From: Rugamonas rivuli
GTDB taxonomy: Bacteria; Pseudomonadota; Gammaproteobacteria; Burkholderiales; Burkholderiaceae_D
DNA length: 64,000 nt
Assembly: GCF_009380165.1 (NCBI RefSeq)
Contig: NZ_WHUF01000002.1
Span: forward strand, 930,001-994,000
Reading direction: 5' to 3'
The notes beneath the pieces were generated by a model that had not been told where the DNA came from, did not search any database, and was given only the letters and a program-made list of their open reading frames with translations. Below are positions 17,541 through 25,376 of the stretch, in pieces (the stretch's first letter is position 1; each line of letters opens with the position of its first letter). Made by a program: the position numbers and the translations under genes.

Positions 17541-17639
17541 GCGATTTCGCCGCTCCGAGTGCTGGTTTTATCGAGGCATGGTTGAATGTCGGGTTTTGAT
17601 GCATACTGGCTAGAGGCAAAAACCATACATTCGGACTAA

Positions 17640-19046
17640 ATGTCGAAGTCGAAATCCATACAAGATGAAAGCCAGGCCATCGCCTGGCTCGGCCGGTTCG
17701 AGCAGCACGCCGGGCCGCGCTATATGCAGATCGCCGATTTTGTCGAGCGGGGGCTGGCCGACGGCCGTCTGAAGCCGGGCGACCGTCTGCCACCGCAGCG
17801 TCGCCTGGCGCTGCTGCTGCAGGTCGACCTGACCACCGTCACGCGCGGCTACGACGAGGCCAGGCGCCGCAACCTGCTGGAGGGGCAGGGCGCGCGCGGC
17901 ACCTACGCCGCCACGCCCAAGGTGGAGCTGGCGCAGCTGCTGGACCTGAGCATGAATATTCCGCCGCCACCTGACGGCATCGACTTCGACGATCTGCTGA
18001 AACAAGGCCTGGCCCAGGTGCTGCTGCGCACCGACAGCGGCCTGCTGATGAACTACCACCTGGGCGGCGGCAGCCAGGCCGACCGCGCGGCCGGCGCCGC
18101 GTGGCTGGCGCCCATGCTGGGCCGGGTGGACGAGGAGCAGGTGGTGGTCTGCCCCGGTGCGCAGTCCGCGCTGGCGGCGCTGATACTGACCTTGAGCCGG
18201 CCCGGCGACATCATCCTGGCCGAGCCGGCGGTGTACCCAGGCCTGCGCACGGCGGTCGCGCAACTGGGGCGGCGCGTGCAGGCGGTCGAGGTGGACGCCG
18301 CCGGCATGCTGCCGGACGCGCTGGAAAAAGCCTGCGGCAAACAGCGCGTGGCGCTGCTCTACCTGAATCCGACGCTGCAAAATCCCACCACGCACACCAT
18401 GCCGGCCGCGCGCCGGCGCGAGATCGCCCGCGTGGCTGCGCGCTGCGGCGTGCAGATCATCGAGGACGATCCCTACTGGCTGCTGGCCGGCGCGCCGCCT
18501 CCGCCGCTGGCGCACTACGCGCCGCGCCAGGTCAGCTATATTTCGACGCTGTCCAAGTGCCTGGCGCCCGGCCTGCGCACGGCCTTCGTGCTGCTGTCCG
18601 ATCCGCAGCAGCGCGAGGCCTTCATGGCCGCGCTGCGTTCCTTCGTGCTGATGCCGGCGCCGCTGACGACGGCGCTGACCACGCAATGGATACACGACGG
18701 TTCGGCCCAGCGCTTGCTGGCGGGTGTAAAGGAGGAGGCGCGCAAGCGCCAGCTGCTGGCGCACCAGCTGTTGGCCGGCAAGGCGGAGGCGGGCGGCGAT
18801 GGCATCCATGTCTGGCTGCCCCTGCCCGGTTACTGGACCGCGCATGAATTGGCGCGGGCGGCGCAGGCCGAAGAAGGCCTGGCCGTGACTTCATCGGAAG
18901 CGTTCTACGCGGGCCCCCGCCCGCCGAACGCGATCCGTATTTCGCTGGGCTCGATCCGCGACAGCCACCGGCTGGCGGCCGCCTTGCGCAAGCTGTCGCA
19001 GCTGTTGGCGCGCAAGCCGTCGTCGCGGCATCAAGCCCTGATCTGA
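17640..19046 (+). CDS. MocR-type (GntR winged helix plus aminotransferase) regulator
   Basis: A 468-residue fusion of an N-terminal GntR winged helix (about 25-95, with GDRLPPQRRLALLLQVDLTTVTRGYDEA) and a class I aminotransferase-like domain (about 110-455). The PLP lysine should be in STLSKCLAPGLR, and the Asp that contacts the pyridine nitrogen lies in IIEDDPYW. MocR proteins bind PLP or a PLP adduct and control vitamin B6, GABA or other amino-acid genes. No such target is adjacent: the upstream neighbour is the putative toxin and the downstream neighbour converges with a 7-nt gap. ATG 17640 has no clear Shine-Dalgarno sequence. Confidence 0.9.
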   Translation: MSKSKSIQDESQAIAWLGRFEQHAGPRYMQIADFVERGLADGRLKPGDRLPPQRRLALLLQVDLTTVTRGYDEARRRNLLEGQGARGTYAATPKVELAQLLDLSMNIPPPPDGIDFDDLLKQGLAQVLLRTDSGLLMNYHLGGGSQADRAAGAAWLAPMLGRVDEEQVVVCPGAQSALAALILTLSRPGDIILAEPAVYPGLRTAVAQLGRRVQAVEVDAAGMLPDALEKACGKQRVALLYLNPTLQNPTTHTMPAARRREIARVAARCGVQIIEDDPYWLLAGAPPPPLAHYAPRQVSYISTLSKCLAPGLRTAFVLLSDPQQREAFMAALRSFVLMPAPLTTALTTQWIHDGSAQRLLAGVKEEARKRQLLAHQLLAGKAEAGGDGIHVWLPLPGYWTAHELARAAQAEEGLAVTSSEAFYAGPRPPNAIRISLGSIRDSHRLAAALRKLSQLLARKPSSRHQALI

Positions 19047-19053
19047 ACCCGGA

Positions 19054-19773
19054 TCAGCCGCGACGCGCGCGGCGGCGTGCCAGGCCGATCAGGCCCAGGC
19101 CACCGAGCATCATGGCGTAGGTTTCCGGTTCCGGTACCGCGGTGACGGTGCCGTTGACGGCGAACGGCAGTTCCACCGACAGGCCGCTGCCGGCTTCTTC
19201 CAATGTGGCGAAGGCGCCGCCGCCGGTCGCTTGCGCGGCGTTGCCTTCACGGGCGTCGGAGGTAGGCGGCTGCCAAGGACCGGACAGGCCGGTGCCGGAC
19301 AGGCCCCAGGTCAGCCAGTAGTGGCCGGAGCCCAGCGTGATGTCGGTGATGTCGGCGTCGATCTTGTAGATGCCGCGCTGCTTGTTGGTCAGCGTGGTCT
19401 CGGTGACGCGGTAGCCGGCCAGGCCGCCATTGGTGACGCCGGTGGTGCCGGAGGCAACCACGGTACCCGAATTGACGTCGGCGCCCGAGACGATGCTCCA
19501 GGTGGCCGAAGTGAAGCTGAAGGCGCCGGCGCCGGTCTGGTAGCCGAAGAAGCTCAGGCTGGAGACGTTCCAGCTCTTGCCTGCCGTGACATTGAAATCG
19601 TCGGCGACGAAATTGCCCACACCGCTTTGCGCACCGAAGCCGAAGGTAGTGGCGCCCGGTCCGAGCACGGAGACCCCGGTGGCGTCGACCACCGGGCCAT
19701 TGTTATACAACTCTGCGGCGTTGGTAACGCCGGCAATCAAAGCGAGTACTGCGAATGCGATCTTTTTCATCAT
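19054..19773 (-). CDS. PEP-CTERM sorting-signal protein
   Basis: A 239-residue secreted protein with a signal peptide (about 1-20, ending VTNAAE). Its C-terminal sorting signal consists of VPEPETYAMML, a hydrophobic stretch, and the basic end RRRARRG. PEP-CTERM proteins are processed by an exosortase, often with exopolysaccharide export. No exosortase gene is in this window. The body (about 25-205) is Gly/Ser/Thr-rich and likely all beta, with repeated short strands such as SFTSATWSIVSG. No catalytic motif is visible. It stands alone. ATG 19770 is an equally possible start. Confidence 0.88.
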   Translation of the reverse strand: MMKKIAFAVLALIAGVTNAAELYNNGPVVDATGVSVLGPGATTFGFGAQSGVGNFVADDFNVTAGKSWNVSSLSFFGYQTGAGAFSFTSATWSIVSGADVNSGTVVASGTTGVTNGGLAGYRVTETTLTNKQRGIYKIDADITDITLGSGHYWLTWGLSGTGLSGPWQPPTSDAREGNAAQATGGGAFATLEEAGSGLSVELPFAVNGTVTAVPEPETYAMMLGGLGLIGLARRRARRG

Positions 19774-19861
19774 TTCCCCATCTCGGTTGTAAGAGATGAA
19801 AAAATATCATCATTCCCCGCTGTTGCCAATTAATTATTTCAAATATGCAAATAACAATTGG

Positions 19862-21532
19862 TCAACGTAGCGTTTCCGTCAGTACCCGGCCTTCGGCGCC
19901 GGACGGCGGGCGCACTTGCAGCAGATGGGCCAGGGTCGGCGCGATGTCGACCACTTCCGCGTACTGGCCGTAGGCGCCCGGCTTGATCCAGCGTTTGCCC
20001 ATGATCATCAGCGGCACATTGGTGTCGTAGGCGTACGGCGAGCCGTGCGAGGTGCCGCTGGTGCCGGTGCCGAAGTACCAGTAAGGCTTGGTGACGACCA
20101 TCAGGTCGCCCGAGGCTTCGCGGTTCCAGGCGCGGCGCATCAGGGTGGCGATGCGGGTGGTGTTGGCGGCGCCGCTTTCGAGCTGGGTGCGGGTGTAGGC
20201 TTCGACGATGCCGTTCTGCGCCAGCAGGTAGCGGGCGGCGGCGCTTTCCACGTCCTCGCGTTTCAGACCGCTCTTGTCGATCTGCGCGTAGTCGAGGTGG
20301 ATGTTGGGCAGCGACCAGGCGCTCAGCAGCTTGGCGCCGCCGAATTTTTCCGACAGGTGCTTGTCGAGCGCGGCCATCAGCTTGTCGCCGTCGATGCGCT
20401 GGGCGTCGTTGTGCTGGGTCTGGGCGAACTCCGGCGTGTTCGGGAAGCCGTGGTCGGCGGTGAGCACCACCAGCACATTGTCCATGCCGACTTTTTTGTC
20501 GAGGTAGGTGAAGAAGTCGGCCAGCATGCGGTCCAGGCGCTGCAGGTGGTCGTGCGACAGCTTGCTTTCCGGGCCGAAGGCGTGGTTGACGTAGTCGTGC
20601 GCCGACAGGCTCACGCCCAGCAGGTCCGGCACGCCGGCCGGATTGCGGCCGAGGTTTTCGCCGTCCACCGCGGCGCGCGCGAAGTCCAGCGTCAGCTGGT
20701 CGAGGAAGGGGCCGGTCTTCAGGCTGTTGTAGTAGCCGGCGTCGATCTCGCCGCTCTCGCTGTAGTAGCTGTACGGCAGGCGGTTGTGGGCGCCCGCCTT
20801 GACCTGGTTCAGGTCGGGATTGGCGTCGCCGGCGTAGGCCGCTTCCGGCAGCAGCGCCGTCCACGACTTGCCGTAGTAGCGGTCCTGCGGCTTGGCGGCC
20901 TGGTATTGCTGGACCCAGCCCGGATGGGCTTTCATGTAGAAGGTGCTGCTGGCGAAGTTGCCGCTCTTGTCCATGTACATGTAGGCGGTGCCGGTCTTGC
21001 CCGCCAGCAGAATCGCGCCGCGGTCCTTGCCGGACACGGTGACGACCTTGCTGCGGCTGCCGGTGGCGTAGCGCAGCTGGTCGCCCAGCGTGTCGACCTT
21101 CAGGCGGGTCGGCGCGGTGCCGTCGCTGGACTTGGTTTCTTCGCCGATGTAGGTGTAGTTGGTGTCTTCGGTGCAGTACACCGATTTCTTGGTGATCGGG
21201 TCGATCCAGTTATTGCCGATCACGCCGTGCACATACGGGTAGGCGCCGGTCAGCACGGCGCTGTGGCCGATCGCGGTGACGGTGATGCCGTGCGCCTGGT
21301 GGGCGTTGCTGAACGACGCGCCCTGGTCCAGCATGCGGCGCAGGCCGCCCTGGCCGAACTGGTCGCGGTAGCGCAGCAGCTGTTCGTTCGGCAGGCCGTC
21401 CACCACCAGCACCACCACCAGCTTGGGCTGGGCCGCAGCGGCCGCGCTGGCGGCAGGGGCGGCGGCATAGGCGCCCAGGGCTAGGCAGGAAGTCGCGATT
21501 ACGAGTGCGGGCAGGGACAGTTTCTTTGTCAT
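19862..21532 (-). CDS. alkaline-phosphatase-superfamily phosphohydrolase (PafA-like)
   Basis: A 556-residue secreted protein with a signal peptide rich in Ala (about 1-30). The first metal site is in VVDGLPNEQL, and the nucleophile, probably Thr, is in HGITVTAIGHSAVLTG. The second metal site is in LGVSLSAHDYVNHAFG and TADHGFPNTPEF. This order fits the type I phosphodiesterase/nucleotide pyrophosphatase family and PafA-type alkaline phosphatases, which use Thr instead of Ser. It should release phosphate from monoesters in the periplasm. The gene stands alone, and no Pho box was recognised upstream. Confidence 0.88.
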   Translation of the reverse strand: MTKKLSLPALVIATSCLALGAYAAAPAASAAAAAQPKLVVVLVVDGLPNEQLLRYRDQFGQGGLRRMLDQGASFSNAHQAHGITVTAIGHSAVLTGAYPYVHGVIGNNWIDPITKKSVYCTEDTNYTYIGEETKSSDGTAPTRLKVDTLGDQLRYATGSRSKVVTVSGKDRGAILLAGKTGTAYMYMDKSGNFASSTFYMKAHPGWVQQYQAAKPQDRYYGKSWTALLPEAAYAGDANPDLNQVKAGAHNRLPYSYYSESGEIDAGYYNSLKTGPFLDQLTLDFARAAVDGENLGRNPAGVPDLLGVSLSAHDYVNHAFGPESKLSHDHLQRLDRMLADFFTYLDKKVGMDNVLVVLTADHGFPNTPEFAQTQHNDAQRIDGDKLMAALDKHLSEKFGGAKLLSAWSLPNIHLDYAQIDKSGLKREDVESAAARYLLAQNGIVEAYTRTQLESGAANTTRIATLMRRAWNREASGDLMVVTKPYWYFGTGTSGTSHGSPYAYDTNVPLMIMGKRWIKPGAYGQYAEVVDIAPTLAHLLQVRPPSGAEGRVLTETLR

Positions 21533-21639
21533 GTTGGGTCGTCGTCAGGTTGAAAGATGGTCGGGCGCACAGCCTACCATGCGCCCGCGACATCGTACTC
21601 CATCCTTGTGACGGCTCCATGACAGGCGCGGCGGTCCCG

Positions 21640-22158
21640 CTACAGCTGCAGGTGCATGAAAGTGGTTGCGCCCAGCGTGCCGTCGGGCAGGGCGGCGTAG
21701 CCGGGCACCACGCCGGTGACGGCGAAGCCCAGCTTTGCATACATGGCCTGGGCCGGGAAGCCGGTGCAGGTGTCGAGCACCAGCAGCGTGCGGCCCAGCG
21801 CCCGCGCGCTGGCCAGCGCGTGTTCCATCAGCGCCTGTGCGATGCCTTGCCGGCGCGCGCCGCTGTGCACCAGCATCTTGGAAATCTCCGCCCGGTGCCG
21901 GCCGTTGGGCATGCCGCCCACCACCAGCTGTACGGTGCCGCACAGCGCGCCGTGCGCATCGTGGGCGACAAACAGCAGCCGTTCGCCGCTGGCGATCTGC
22001 GGCGCCAGCGACAGCCAGAAGTCCTGCGCTTCCGCCAGCGGGCAGGGCAGCAGGAAGCCGACGCTGGCGCCGTGCAGCACGCAGTCGCGCAGCACTTCGG
22101 CGAGGTCGGGCGCGTGCCGGCGCAGGCCGTCGGCATCGAGTTGTTTTATGGTGGGCAT
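21640..22158 (-). CDS. GNAT-family N-acetyltransferase
   Basis: A 172-residue acetyltransferase. The acetyl-CoA pyrophosphate-binding motif is seen as RRQGIAQALMEHAL (about 107-120). It follows the strand EISKMLVHSGA and precedes TLLVLDTCTGFPAQAMYAKLGF, the usual motif B region. The family moves an acetyl group to an amine, and the substrate here is unknown. ATG 22158 lies inside the 3' end of the XRE-cupin gene (13-nt overlap), so the two should be co-translated. Some GNAT enzymes of this type acetylate antibiotics or amino-acid analogues, but nothing in the sequence shows this. Confidence 0.88.
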   Translation of the reverse strand: MPTIKQLDADGLRRHAPDLAEVLRDCVLHGASVGFLLPCPLAEAQDFWLSLAPQIASGERLLFVAHDAHGALCGTVQLVVGGMPNGRHRAEISKMLVHSGARRQGIAQALMEHALASARALGRTLLVLDTCTGFPAQAMYAKLGFAVTGVVPGYAALPDGTLGATTFMHLQL

Positions 22159-22706
22159 ATGGCGATCAGGTAGCGGGCCGGCGTGGGCCCGGGACAGAAA
22201 AAGCGCGTGGCGCCGAACAGGTGGAAACGCAGGCAGTCGCCCGCCTGCAACTGGTGGGTGGCGCCGTCGAGGGTGTAGTCCAGCGCGCCTTCGAGCAGCC
22301 ACAGATGCTGCTCCATGCCTGCCACCGGCGCCTGCTCGTAGTCGATGCGGGCGCCGGCCGGCAGCCAGCCTTCGACCAGCTCGACCGCGTAGCCGCGCGC
22401 CGGCGGCGACACCATGCGGCGGCGGAAGCCGGTGTCGGGGTCTTGCCACAGCGGCTGGTCGGCGGTGCGCAGCAGCTCGCCGGGCTGGGCTTCGGCCTCG
22501 GCGACCAGGCGCGACATCGGCAGGCCGAACACGGCGCACAGCTTGCCCAGCAGGGCGGCGGTGGGGCTGGTTTCCTCGCGCTCCAGGCGCGACAGCGTGG
22601 CGCGGCTGATGCCGCTGGCGGCCGCCAGCTCGTCCAGCGACAGGCCGCGCTCTTCGCGCAGCGCGGCCAGGCGGCGGGCCAGGCGGGATTCGATATCGCT
22701 TCTCAT
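22146..22706 (-). CDS. XRE-family regulator with C-terminal cupin domain
   Basis: A 186-residue regulator. The N-terminal helix-turn-helix (about 8-62) includes RGLSLDELAAASGISRATLSRLE. The C-terminal cupin barrel (about 100-180) includes MEQHLWLLEGALDYTL and LQAGDCLRFH. This architecture is common in repressors that sense small metabolites. I chose ATG 22706 because the helix-turn-helix begins soon after it, and residues from the further upstream start (22742) are not part of the domain. It forms an operon with the GNAT gene (13-nt overlap) and probably controls it and itself. It is divergent from the sedolisin gene. Confidence 0.9.
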   Translation of the reverse strand: MRSDIESRLARRLAALREERGLSLDELAAASGISRATLSRLEREETSPTAALLGKLCAVFGLPMSRLVAEAEAQPGELLRTADQPLWQDPDTGFRRRMVSPPARGYAVELVEGWLPAGARIDYEQAPVAGMEQHLWLLEGALDYTLDGATHQLQAGDCLRFHLFGATRFFCPGPTPARYLIAICPP

Positions 22707-22843
22707 AAGTGAGAATATATCCCGATTTTGGGAATCAAGCAAGGCGCGGCTTTGGTTTATCGGCGTTACTTCTGCGTTGTATCAATCCCGCGGCCATTGC
22801 TGCCAGTATCTTTTGAGGGCAATCCATGCGAAAGGAGACGATC

Positions 22844-24409
22844 ATGGCAGGCATTTCCAACCCCCACATCATTCCCGGCAGCGGCCAGCTGGCGCTGCAG
22901 GGTGCGGTCGCGCTGGGTCCGGTGGCGGACGAGCAGACCATCGAAATCACCGTGCGGCTGCGCGCCGCGCCCGACCACGCGCAGATCGACCTGCAGGCCG
23001 CCAGCGGCGACACCCAGCCGGTCGAGCGCCGCTACCTGAGCCGCACGCAGTTCGCCCAGGCGCACGGCGCCAGCGACGCCGACATCGCCACCGTGACGGC
23101 CTTCGCGGCGCAGCACGGCATGGTGGTCATCAGTAGCGACGCGGCACAGCGCCGCGTGGTGCTGGCCGGCACCGCCGCGCAGATGAACGACGCCTTCGGC
23201 GTGCAGCTGGAAGAGTACGAGTATCCGGACGGCAGCTATCGCGGCCGGGTTGGCGAACTCAGCGTGCCGAACCAGCTGGCCGGCGTGGTCGAAGGCGTGT
23301 TCGGGCTGGACGACCGGCCGGTGGCCACGCCCAAGTTCCAGCGCTTGCAGGCCGACGGCTTCGCGTCGGCGGCGGCGGCCAACATCGCCTTCACGCCGCC
23401 GCAGCTGGCGCGGCTGTACAACTTCCCGCAGGGGCTGGACGGCAGCGGCCAGTGCATCGGCATCATCGAGCTGGGCGGCGGCAGCCGGCCGCGCGACCTG
23501 AAGATCTATTTCAACGAGCTGGGCTTGCCGGCGCCGCGCGTCAAATCGATCTGCATCGACCACGCCAAGAACCGTCCCACCACCGCCAACAGCGCCGACG
23601 GCGAAGTGATGCTCGACATCGAAGTGGCGGGCGCGGTGGCGCCGGGCGCGCTGATCGCGGTGTACTACGCGCCCAACACCGAGCGCGGTTTTCTCGACGC
23701 CATCACGGCCGCCGTGCATGACGACGTCCACCAGCCGTCGGTGATCTCGATCAGCTGGGGCGCCCCGGAATCGGCCTGGACCGGGCAAGCCATGACCGCC
23801 TTCGAGCAAGCCTTCGCCGACGCCGCCGCGATGGGGGTGACGATCCTGTGCGCGGCCGGCGACAACGGCTCCACCGACGGCGTCGCCGACGGCGGCCAGC
23901 ATGTCGACTTCCCGTCGTCGGCGCCGCACGCGCTGGCATGCGGCGGCACGCGCGTCATGCTGAAGGATGGCGGCGGTGCCGTCGAGACCGTCTGGAACAG
24001 CGGCCCCAACAGCGCGACCGGCGGCGGTTACAGCAGCTTCTTCGGGCGGCCCGACTACCAGCAGGGCGTGGCGAACGGCCAGGCCGCGCGCGGCGTGCCG
24101 GACGTGGCCGGCGACGCCGATCCGGCCAGCGGCTACAAGGTCAGGGTCGACGGCCAGAACCTGGTGTTCGGCGGCACCAGCGCGGTGGCGCCGCTGTGGG
24201 CCGGCTTGCTGGCGCTGGTCAACCAGCGGCTCGGCCGCCCGGTCGGTTTCCTGAACCCGCTGCTGTACGGTTCGCTGCAAGGCAAGGGCGTCACGCGCGA
24301 TATCACGGATGGCAACAATGGCAGCCAACAGGCGGCGCCCGGCTGGGATACGTGCACGGGGTGGGGCTGTCCCGATGGGGAAAAACTATTGCAGGCATTA
24401 AGCGATTAA
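22844..24409 (+). CDS. sedolisin/kumamolisin-type serine-carboxyl peptidase (S53)
   Basis: A 521-residue protein. The N-terminal pro-kumamolisin activation domain covers about residues 10-165, and the S53 catalytic domain about 185-515. The catalytic residues are recognisable: Glu254 and Asp258 in DGEVMLDIE, the oxyanion Asp340 in AAGDNGSTD and the nucleophile Ser446 in GGTSAVAP. The C-terminal calcium site is probably in RDITDGNNG. The family works at acid pH outside the cell, yet there is no signal peptide. ATG 22844 has a perfect ribosome site (AAAGGAGA, 6-nt spacing), which is why I prefer it to ATG 22826. How it is exported is unclear. Confidence 0.92.
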   Translation: MAGISNPHIIPGSGQLALQGAVALGPVADEQTIEITVRLRAAPDHAQIDLQAASGDTQPVERRYLSRTQFAQAHGASDADIATVTAFAAQHGMVVISSDAAQRRVVLAGTAAQMNDAFGVQLEEYEYPDGSYRGRVGELSVPNQLAGVVEGVFGLDDRPVATPKFQRLQADGFASAAAANIAFTPPQLARLYNFPQGLDGSGQCIGIIELGGGSRPRDLKIYFNELGLPAPRVKSICIDHAKNRPTTANSADGEVMLDIEVAGAVAPGALIAVYYAPNTERGFLDAITAAVHDDVHQPSVISISWGAPESAWTGQAMTAFEQAFADAAAMGVTILCAAGDNGSTDGVADGGQHVDFPSSAPHALACGGTRVMLKDGGGAVETVWNSGPNSATGGGYSSFFGRPDYQQGVANGQAARGVPDVAGDADPASGYKVRVDGQNLVFGGTSAVAPLWAGLLALVNQRLGRPVGFLNPLLYGSLQGKGVTRDITDGNNGSQQAAPGWDTCTGWGCPDGEKLLQALSD

Positions 24410-24578
24410 TTCTGTATATTAAAACAATTCCGCACCGCAAGTTTCGCATGGGAAAAAGACACTTTTTAGCCTTGGATGCCGCTAAAAATGGTGATTGTTG
24501 CCAAAACCTTGATAGAATAATGGGGTAGAAATTTTTTTTGTTCGACCGTCCCGGGGCGTCGTCAAACAGGAGTCGATT

Positions 24579-25193
24579 ATGATTATGGTGAACAATATTG
24601 GTGGTCCGAACCTGACTGCGGCGGTTGCTGCGGAGAAGGCGTTCGAGCCCAAGAAAGTCGCCTCCGCTGTCGCCGATACCAATGCGGATTTGAGCGCCTC
24701 GGTCGCAGCCTACCTGTCGCTGCCCGGCTTCAATGCGTCGGTGCAAAACGGCCTGTCCACCGCCCCGGTCGACCAGAAGGCCAGCGCCGTTGTCAAAGCC
24801 GTGGCCGAATCGGACGACGACGGCCTCAAGCTGGCGCTGAAACAGTTCGACGAAGGCTTGAAGCGCCTGGTGCAGCGTCCTGAAACCGAGTTCTTCAAGG
24901 CCAAGTTCGGTCTCGACGGCAACGGCGACGACAGCAACAGCCTGGTGTCGCCCGATCCACTGCCTGGCGTCGATGAAAACGGCGTGCTCGGCAGCGGCAA
25001 GGTCGACATGGCCGCCGACACCAACAAGGACGGTAAGATCAGCCCGGAAGAACTGCGCCGCTACCAGATGCCGATCACCTATCGCAGCAGCGAGCGCGCG
25101 ACTGATTCCGTGGTCAACGGTCCAACGGCCTTTTCGCTGACCGAAGCCAACCGCGCCTACGGCGTGGTCGCCACCGCCGACGCCACTGCCTGA
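24579..25193 (+). CDS. unrecognised protein with one EF-hand-like calcium loop
   Basis: A 204-residue protein with no signal peptide or membrane helix. Residues about 148-159 read DTNKDGKISPEE, a canonical EF-hand loop. Just before it, DENGVLGSGKVDM and DGNGDDSNS are further Asp-rich stretches that may be degenerate loops. The N-terminal half is Ala/Val-rich and helical. AGGAG at 24568-24572 supports ATG 24579. The gene is free-standing: a low-G+C 169-bp region lies upstream and a strong intrinsic terminator follows. I do not recognise the family. Calcium binding is inferred from the loop only. Confidence 0.8.
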   Translation: MIMVNNIGGPNLTAAVAAEKAFEPKKVASAVADTNADLSASVAAYLSLPGFNASVQNGLSTAPVDQKASAVVKAVAESDDDGLKLALKQFDEGLKRLVQRPETEFFKAKFGLDGNGDDSNSLVSPDPLPGVDENGVLGSGKVDMAADTNKDGKISPEELRRYQMPITYRSSERATDSVVNGPTAFSLTEANRAYGVVATADATA

Positions 25194-25215
25194 CCGGTAC
25201 ACACCAGATCCCCTG

Positions 25216-25252
25216 AAACGGGCTACGCTTTTGCGGCGTAGCCCGTTTTTTT
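25216..25252 (+). terminator. intrinsic terminator after the EF-hand gene
   Basis: An 11-bp perfect stem, ACGGGCTACGC (25218-25228) with GCGTAGCCCGT (25236-25246), and a 7-nt loop, is followed by a run of T to 25252. An A-tract on the other side is short, so it mainly serves the plus strand. It separates the EF-hand gene from the efflux operon. Confidence 0.9.
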
Positions 25253-25376
25253 ATGTCCGCCGCTTTCATATCGATACAAAAAACACACTCGGCCCGCAAA
25301 AAATGCGAATATGTCAGGCAAAAGTGCAGTTCAGTTAACTTTTCGGTTTGGCATGAACCTCAAGCGGGAGTTTTTT

